From the NCBI GenBank assembly GCA_937900165.1, contig CALCCX010000337.1:1-10603 (forward strand): a DNA stretch of 10,603 nucleotides. Reading direction: 5' to 3'. The position numbers were made by a program, and so were the translations under genes. Origin of the DNA: an uncultured Acidimicrobiia bacterium (GTDB lineage Bacteria > Actinomycetota > Acidimicrobiia > Spongiisociales > Spongiisociaceae). How positions within the stretch are numbered: the stretch's first letter is position 1; each line of letters opens with the position of its first letter. Positions 5,899 through 10,603 of this stretch are shown piece by piece. Under the pieces are notes generated by a model that made no database searches, was not told where the DNA came from, and was given only the letters and a program-made list of their open reading frames with translations.

Positions 5899-6300
5899 CT
5901 ACGAGCTCGGTGGTGTATCGAAATCGCAGCGTGGGCCAGGGGCCTTGGCAAGCCGCAGGTCGAGGGTGGCGAGCGGTGCCCCGAGTGCTTCGGCGACTGC
6001 GATGTACCAGGCGTCGTAGGCTCCGACGTTGTGACGGAGTTCCCAGATCCGTGCTCCGAACGGCTCATAGGACAACAGCTGAACCTGAAGGTCGAGCAGG
6101 TCCGCATGGGCCAGGGCGGTGACTTCGGATGGGAGATCGCCATGGAGCTCAGAACGCCTCAGCACGTTCGCCACCTCGACCGTGAGGATGTGCGGCGCGA
6201 CCAATTTGCCAAAGCTCAGTTTCCGTTCGGCCCAGCGTCCCACGGGGCCCGAATCGACGAGAGCCGAAACGACCACCGAGGCGTCGACCACCAATGTCAC
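5899..6300 (-). CDS. vapC: VapC-type PIN-domain ribonuclease toxin (module 2)
   Basis: The 133-aa protein has MTLVVDASVVVSAL (Asp6), LTVEVANVLRR (Glu42), GAYDAWYIAVAEALG (Asp96) and LATLDLRLA (Asp114), matching the acidic tetrad and the Y-D-A-x-Y-I-A signature of VapC PIN RNases. It starts with GTG at 6300, overlapping the TGA of its antitoxin (GTGA). It differs clearly in sequence from module 1, so the two were not produced by local duplication. All catalytic positions are kept, so it should be active. Confidence 0.9.
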   Translation of the reverse strand: MTLVVDASVVVSALVDSGPVGRWAERKLSFGKLVAPHILTVEVANVLRRSELHGDLPSEVTALAHADLLDLQVQLLSYEPFGARIWELRHNVGAYDAWYIAVAEALGAPLATLDLRLAKAPGPRCDFDTPPSS

Positions 6301-6533
6301 CGTCGATCCGCATCCAGATGGTCGAGGATGGATTCCGGAGGCAACTGCGTATTGGTTGTGTCCTTGCGGGCAGACACCCTGGCCATCAACGTGTCCATGT
6401 CCGGTCTTCGAGCCATTTCTATCAGTTCACCGCGCAGGTATTCCTGGAGCGAACGGCCTGACCGAGCAGCCCTGGCGGCGAGTTCGTTCCTCGCCTCAGT
6501 CGGTACGTCCCTGATGGTTATGGAAGTCGGCAC
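6297..6533 (-). CDS. vapB: VapB/FitA-type ribbon-helix-helix antitoxin (module 2)
   Basis: Read from GTG 6533 the 78-aa protein begins MPTSITIRDVPTEARNELA, the usual N-terminus of this RHH antitoxin group, then AARSGRSLQEYLRGELIE (second helix). The C-terminal tail (ARKDTTNTQLPPESILDHLD) is the likely toxin-binding segment. An ATG at 6548 would add MHNTC, but has no Shine-Dalgarno and would overlap the probable -10, so I prefer the GTG. CATAAT (minus 6545-6540) ends 6 nt before the GTG, fitting a leaderless transcript. It overlaps the toxin gene by 4 bp. Confidence 0.82.
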   Translation of the reverse strand: MPTSITIRDVPTEARNELAARAARSGRSLQEYLRGELIEMARRPDMDTLMARVSARKDTTNTQLPPESILDHLDADRR

Positions 6534-6539
6534 ACATGT

Positions 6540-6567
6540 ATTATGCATGCAACGCAGCGATAATGCA
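6540..6567 (-). promoter_or_regulatory. Candidate vapBC-2 promoter and operator
   Basis: Two near-identical 8-mers, ATTATGCA (6540-6547) and ATAATGCA (6560-6567), are 20 bp apart, two helical turns. On the minus strand the proximal one contains the -10 CATAAT and the distal one lies at about -35. This is a plausible autorepression site for the RHH antitoxin, though as direct rather than inverted half-sites. Confidence 0.4.
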
Positions 6568-6579
6568 ACTGCTCGGTCT

Positions 6580-6598
6580 CCAAAAGGGCTGCAGCCCT
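6580..6598 (-). terminator. Weak hairpin plus T-tract after the lipoprotein gene
   Basis: On the minus strand AGGGC-TGCA-GCCCT is followed by TTT, immediately after (and overlapping) the TAG at 6599-6597. The stem is only 5 bp, but GC-rich, and the T-run follows directly, so it may end the lipoprotein transcript before vapBC-2. Confidence 0.4.
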
Positions 6599-8702
6599 AG
6601 GGGAGAGTGATGGTGGCGGCGGTTTGCACCGGGTGGGTTTCGCCGGTTTTGCTGTCGATCACGTAGACCTCCTCACCGAGGTCGGTGGCGGCGATGATCC
6701 AGCGGCCATCGTATTCGAGGCGGGTCAGGTTTCCAGGTCCGTCGTAGTCCCAGGTATCGATCGTCGATCCGTTCGCATCGATCAACGTCACCGTGCGTGA
6801 TTCGCCACTCTCGGATCTGACGAGCATTGCGACGGTTTCGTCGTCTGGCGCGGCATCCGGTGCCATCACAACGCCATCGATGTCGACCTCGAACAGATCG
6901 GTTTCCCCAGATGGGTCGACCGAGTACAACGCTGTGGAGTCACCGGCGCCCCGTGTCACCAACAGACCGCCTGCGAACTCCGTGGCTCCAAGCGACGTGT
7001 CGCCTGACTCGCCGAACTCGACCAACGTGGTCACCTCGAGGGTGACCAGATCGACGAGTTGGATCCAATCGCCGTCCGCCACGACGGCCTGCGGAGCGCC
7101 ATCGAGGCGGGTGGTGCCGATCAACGTGCCCTGCTCGTAGAGGGTCGACGGCGACCAGGGATCGTCGAGCCGGGTGGCGACGATACCGATGTTGCGCTGT
7201 TCCACGATGAATCCGTCCTCGACGAATCGTGTGCCCAAACGCCTTGCAGTCACCAACCATTCGGATCCGTTGGCGGTGGACACCTCGGCGGCTCGGTTGC
7301 GGAGGATTGTCACTCTGGGCTGGTTCTCGCCAAAAAGTCGGCTTCCAAGCGACAGCATTGGCTCGCCGATCCCCCCATCTGGGGGCAGATCGGATGCGGT
7401 GACTTGACCCTCGAAAGCGCCCACCCGCACCTCGACCAGCTCGGTGCCCGCCGCGGTCGAGACATTGACCGTCACGACGGTGCTGAACGGTGATGGGCCG
7501 GGGCGCACTTCGAGGATCCGATAGGCGGCGCCGCAAGCGGCAGCCAGACAGAACGCGGAGAACAACTCGTCCGGCGATTTCTCGAACACCTGTCCAAGGC
7601 GATCTTCCACAGATTGGCTGGTGCCCTCGTTGACGATCTGGTCGAGAGCGATGTCCCATTGTTCTGCCGCGATGGCGTCGAACAGGGTTTCAACGGTTAG
7701 GCGGGCCGTGGCGGTATCTATGTACGACAAAGGCTCCGCCATGACGGTCTCGATGAGGGCCGCCATGGTTCCGTCGCCCGCGGGCACTGCGGCCACCGTG
7801 TAGGTCTCTCGTCTCAGCGTTTCGTCACCAGAGGGCGAGACCGACCGGACAACGAGCGAAAGATAAGGCGGCTGGTCGGCGGAGAGCGGGAAGGCGAGGC
7901 CCTCGACCACCGAGCCGTCTGAGCATTCGTACAGGCATAGCGCCTCGTCGCTGTCAAAGGCAGCGCGGGCGGTTTCGGATAGACACGGCGAAGCGGCGGC
8001 ACCGGCGGCGCGATCCGCCAGGAAATTCTCGATGAGTATGCGCACGGACTGGCTGTCCGGATCCCCAAAGTCCGATGGGTTGGTGGGCGTCGGAGTGGCG
8101 CACAGACCATCCGCTCGGCCGGCGTCGGACTCTGCAGCGGTGGCGAGCGAACGAAGCTCTCGAACGAATTTTTCCAACTCACCAGCGGGACGGACGGAGG
8201 ACACGAAGGCCGCGATCTCATCGGTCATCGGCTCTTCCGGTCCGAAGGCAGTCAACTCGCTGTAGCTGCACGGATCGTCGGTTGGCCCGATCTGGAGGAT
8301 GCCGGTGCGAAGGGCCTCGTTCGCGAAATACCAGATGGCCTCGCCCAGCGGGGCGTTTTTCCACTCCTCAGGGGGAGGATCCACCGGCCAGCGAGCCTCG
8401 ATCACTCCGAGATCGGTGGTCCAGTACACGGCTGACTGACCGGCGATGACGTCAGGCTGATCGGGGGCGGGCCCTGGCCGTCCGGCGACCTCATCAGGGC
8501 CATACTCAGGATACGTAGGGAAGAACGAGGGGTCGGCACCGCAGGCGGACGCCGGTGACGCGATCGTGCTCGGTGATGGAACAATCGTTGTGACATCGAC
8601 AGGCGATGTCGTGGTGGTGGCGGCAGTGTCGCCACCCGAGCAGGCGGCGAGCAGGAATAGTCCCCCGACTCCGATTGCCCAACCTCGTGATCTGGTCCTC
8701 AC
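6597..8702 (-). CDS. Large lipoprotein with beta-propeller-like C-terminal half (701 aa)
   Basis: I chose GTG 8702 because it gives an ideal lipoprotein signal, MRTRSRGWAIGVGGLFLLAAC, with lipobox LAAC and the acylated Cys at residue 21; the open frame continues upstream to 8984 but is not signal-like. There is no clear Shine-Dalgarno. After the Cys comes a Thr/Ser/Pro-rich linker (to about residue 50), typical of surface-tethered proteins. Residues about 55-480 are a mixed region with several Cys (for example LCLYECSDGS, CLAAACGAAY) and no recognised family. The last 180 residues or so repeat a strand pattern (LVDLVTLEVTTLVEF, LYSVDPSGETDLFEV, LIDANGSTIDTWDY, YVIDSKTGETHPV) like blades of a WD40/PQQ-type beta-propeller. 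It probably acts outside the membrane in binding or sensing. It is divergent from the membrane hydrolase gene. Confidence 0.8.
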   Translation of the reverse strand: MRTRSRGWAIGVGGLFLLAACSGGDTAATTTTSPVDVTTIVPSPSTIASPASACGADPSFFPTYPEYGPDEVAGRPGPAPDQPDVIAGQSAVYWTTDLGVIEARWPVDPPPEEWKNAPLGEAIWYFANEALRTGILQIGPTDDPCSYSELTAFGPEEPMTDEIAAFVSSVRPAGELEKFVRELRSLATAAESDAGRADGLCATPTPTNPSDFGDPDSQSVRILIENFLADRAAGAAASPCLSETARAAFDSDEALCLYECSDGSVVEGLAFPLSADQPPYLSLVVRSVSPSGDETLRRETYTVAAVPAGDGTMAALIETVMAEPLSYIDTATARLTVETLFDAIAAEQWDIALDQIVNEGTSQSVEDRLGQVFEKSPDELFSAFCLAAACGAAYRILEVRPGPSPFSTVVTVNVSTAAGTELVEVRVGAFEGQVTASDLPPDGGIGEPMLSLGSRLFGENQPRVTILRNRAAEVSTANGSEWLVTARRLGTRFVEDGFIVEQRNIGIVATRLDDPWSPSTLYEQGTLIGTTRLDGAPQAVVADGDWIQLVDLVTLEVTTLVEFGESGDTSLGATEFAGGLLVTRGAGDSTALYSVDPSGETDLFEVDIDGVVMAPDAAPDDETVAMLVRSESGESRTVTLIDANGSTIDTWDYDGPGNLTRLEYDGRWIIAATDLGEEVYVIDSKTGETHPVQTAATITLP

Positions 8703-8819
8703 AGTGGGACGAACGACGAAGTCGTCTGGACAGGTTCCCCGACCGAGATGTTCGCCGGAACCTCCGAACCAGGTATCTCTGGCCGCGTCGTCGGATCGTG
8801 TTGTAGCGTTGCGGTGAGC

Positions 8820-8824
8820 GGAGG
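8820..8824 (+). promoter_or_regulatory. Ribosome binding site fixing the start of the membrane hydrolase
   Basis: GGAGG lies 6 nt before ATG 8831, an ideal spacing. It is the only strong start signal for the long open frame that leaves the window. In the rest of the 128-bp divergent gap (8703-8830) I see only a possible -10, TAGCGT (8804-8809), and a short inverted repeat ACGAC-GAA-GTCGT (8713-8725). Confidence 0.7.
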
Positions 8825-8830
8825 GTTGGC

Positions 8831-10603
8831 ATGCGGGACCGAGACGGCCAAGTTGATACCGATATCGGACGGCTGACCGAACTCCGCGTTCACGGAGTCG
8901 GGGGAGCGACGCCCGAAGGTCTACTCGGCGTTCCGTCCACTGAGCTGGTTGCAGGAGACAAGAACGCCGGGTTCTATCGACCACCGTCCTGGATTCCCAT
9001 TGACGGTCCAGACCGTGACCTCGAAGGCTATTCGTGGGGCGGGATCACGTCCCGGGCGCGGCTACGGGCCCTTTGGGTGCTTTTGCTCCCGTTCGCCTTT
9101 GTCAACCTCGCGGGGTGGATGTTCCCACACGGGGGCACGGCGGCGGATCGCCGAATCCGTCGTCGTCCGATACACGAGGCAATCGATGTTGGACTCATCA
9201 GGATCCTGGCGCTGTTCACCACCGGCATCGTCGCGACCTTCATCTCCTTCGTGGCGATCGACATTATCGGTCGGCGGTGTGCGGGCGACTGCCTAGACCC
9301 TTGGTACCTGGCCCCATGGCGCTGGTGGGCCAGCGGTGTCCCCTCTGGGATAGGTCTTGGTATCGGACTGGCAGGCGCGACCATTCTGGCCATCGCTTTC
9401 ATCACCCGGCTGAGCCAGGTCAACCTGCGTTCGTCCTGGAGGGGCAGGATCACTGCCGATCCGGCCTTTCGGGTGGGCCTGACCAGTCGCCAGATCTGGG
9501 ACTCCGGCCACGTCGCTCATCGACTCGGCCTCCTCCACACGGCTTTCGGACTTGCCGTGATCGGAGGGCTCGGAGCCCAACTTGCCACCGGCGCCACCGA
9601 TTCGGATTTTGTCCGCCCATTGATGTTGGTCCAGGTGGCAGTGGCGATCGCCTGTCTGGTTGGAGTCGCCCGCCTGGCAGAGGTTGACAGTCGATGGGCG
9701 GAGCTGATGCTCAGCGTGGCCACGGTTGCCTGGGCAGGCACGGCCGTCGCCGCCTGGACCGCTGGGCGAGCTGATCCCGCCAACGCTTCCATGAGCCAGG
9801 GCCTCAGGGTCTTGTTTGCCGGGGCGCTTTTGTCCCTACTGGCCCCGTGGGCCGCCGGACTCTGGTCCATACTCGTCCAACGGATCAGCCGGACGGCGAA
9901 AAAGGATCCGGAGCCCGACCTGAGCGATGGCGGGGCGAGCATGCCGGTACGTATCGCAGTTCCCTTTCTGGGGCTCGGCCTGGCGGTCGCTTTTGGCAGC
10001 GGGATCTTGATCCGGGTGGCGATCTTCCTGGACGTCACCTACGACGAGACGCTGGCAGGCCGGGTGGCCGTCCTCAGCCTCGGCTGGGTGGTGGCGGCGC
10101 TGATCGTTGCATTGTGGGCCTGGCAACGTGCAGCCGGGGCCACACCCGAATGCGTTGCCACGCGCTACCCAGAGGCGACGTTCGATCCTGACGATCGACC
10201 CTGGCTCGAGTCGGTCGCCCGGGCTGAGCGGGTCGCTCGGGTCACCGACCAAGCGGCGACCATCATCATCGTGGCGACCATCGCAGTTGTGTTCGTGGCA
10301 GCGATTGGAATGTTCGTGTCTTTCGCATGGATCGACGCCGCCGCCGAACCCGCCGCCTGGGCGCTGAGCCTCGCCCCCGTGGTCGCCGTGCTCCTGATGC
10401 AGCGCCTCTACAGCAGTGTCGACGCCCGCAAGACGTTCGGGATCATCTGGGACGTCTCCTCGTTCTGGCCCCGCTGGTTCCATCCATGGGCACCGCCCTC
10501 ATATGGCGAACGGGCGGTTCCCCGGCTCCGCAGGCGGCTCGAATCCCTAACCGAGGAAGGCAGCGTCGTGCTGTCTGCCCATAGTCAAGGCGGTGTCATT
10601 GCG
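8831..10603 (+). CDS. Polytopic membrane protein with alpha/beta-hydrolase (lipase-like) motifs, 3'-partial
   Basis: The frame is open from ATG 8831 to the last base (591 codons, no stop), so the gene continues to the right. Residues 15-33 read LTELRVHGVGGATPEGLLG; HGVGG (21-25) resembles the strand and oxyanion-hole HGxxG of alpha/beta hydrolases. About eleven hydrophobic helices follow (near 77-97, 120-147, 170-193, 234-252, 264-282, 291-311, 326-349, 374-400, 411-431, 474-500, 508-524). After them come FWPRWFHPWAPPSYGERAVP and then VVLSAHSQGGVIA, whose AHSQG (583-587) is a GxSxG-type nucleophile elbow with Ser585 as candidate nucleophile. From memory, similar uncharacterised integral membrane proteins with HGV.G, PP.Y.ERAVP and HSQG occur across actinobacteria. 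The Asp and His of the triad would lie beyond the window. Likely a membrane-bound esterase or lipase; substrate unknown. Confidence 0.8.
   Translation, partial: MRDRDGQVDTDIGRLTELRVHGVGGATPEGLLGVPSTELVAGDKNAGFYRPPSWIPIDGPDRDLEGYSWGGITSRARLRALWVLLLPFAFVNLAGWMFPHGGTAADRRIRRRPIHEAIDVGLIRILALFTTGIVATFISFVAIDIIGRRCAGDCLDPWYLAPWRWWASGVPSGIGLGIGLAGATILAIAFITRLSQVNLRSSWRGRITADPAFRVGLTSRQIWDSGHVAHRLGLLHTAFGLAVIGGLGAQLATGATDSDFVRPLMLVQVAVAIACLVGVARLAEVDSRWAELMLSVATVAWAGTAVAAWTAGRADPANASMSQGLRVLFAGALLSLLAPWAAGLWSILVQRISRTAKKDPEPDLSDGGASMPVRIAVPFLGLGLAVAFGSGILIRVAIFLDVTYDETLAGRVAVLSLGWVVAALIVALWAWQRAAGATPECVATRYPEATFDPDDRPWLESVARAERVARVTDQAATIIIVATIAVVFVAAIGMFVSFAWIDAAAEPAAWALSLAPVVAVLLMQRLYSSVDARKTFGIIWDVSSFWPRWFHPWAPPSYGERAVPRLRRRLESLTEEGSVVLSAHSQGGVIA

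Noticed and set aside
5323..6600. Long plus-strand open frame (about 425 codons) across the membrane gene start and vapBC-2
   Set aside because: It is antisense to three well-supported minus-strand genes with PIN, RHH and membrane features, and its translation is Arg-rich and low in recognisable structure. It is a shadow of GC-rich codon bias.
8703..8984. N-terminal extension of the lipoprotein up to 8984
   Set aside because: It would bury the lipobox signal 94 residues in and overlap the divergent hydrolase gene and its ribosome site.
9028..10483. Several minus-strand open frames of 95-215 codons
   Set aside because: They are antisense to the membrane hydrolase gene, which has a strong ribosome site, membrane helices and motifs.

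Overview
The window is GC-rich, with codons that usually end in G or C. It looks like an actinobacterial chromosome, probably from class Acidimicrobiia or a relative. Three things point there: a secreted protein ending in Cys-containing SLH repeats of the GITLGCN...FCPGD type, a perfect mycobacterial-type LexA box, and several genes that look leaderless (a TANNNT-like -10 only 6-7 nt before the start codon). The taxonomic call is inference; there is no rRNA or marker gene here.

Layout. Positions 3-1028 (+) hold the 3' end of an ORF that joins part of a neutral-ceramidase-like protein to an HhH-GPD DNA-glycosylase-like domain. Two small genes then converge (1137-1400 + and 1397-1654 -) and share their stop codons in one CTAG. 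The minus-strand gene has a 16-bp perfect SOS box directly over its promoter region. A 350-bp stretch follows with at most one doubtful small membrane ORF (1732-1947 +). Next is a secreted protein with three SLH domains (2036-3316 +), two of them nearly identical at DNA level.

The middle of the window is a two-gene membrane operon (5733-4783 then 4766-4146, minus strand). The two proteins share a four-helix module that I cannot assign to a named family. This pair is bracketed by two unrelated VapBC toxin-antitoxin modules: vapBC-1 (3400-4070 +), with a clear inverted-repeat operator and leaderless promoter, and vapBC-2 (6533-5899 -). A strong bidirectional hairpin (4093-4124) separates vapBC-1 from the membrane operon.

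The right end holds a divergent pair. A 701-aa lipoprotein with a beta-propeller-like C-terminal half reads left from 8702. A large polytopic membrane protein reads right from 8831 and leaves the window still open at codon 591. The latter has an HGVGG motif near its N-terminus and an AHSQG nucleophile elbow at the window edge, so it reads as an alpha/beta-hydrolase whose fold is interrupted by roughly eleven membrane helices.

The features that best merit follow-up are the SOS-controlled small gene, the paired paralogous membrane proteins between two addiction modules, the ceramidase/glycosylase chimera, and the membrane-interrupted hydrolase.
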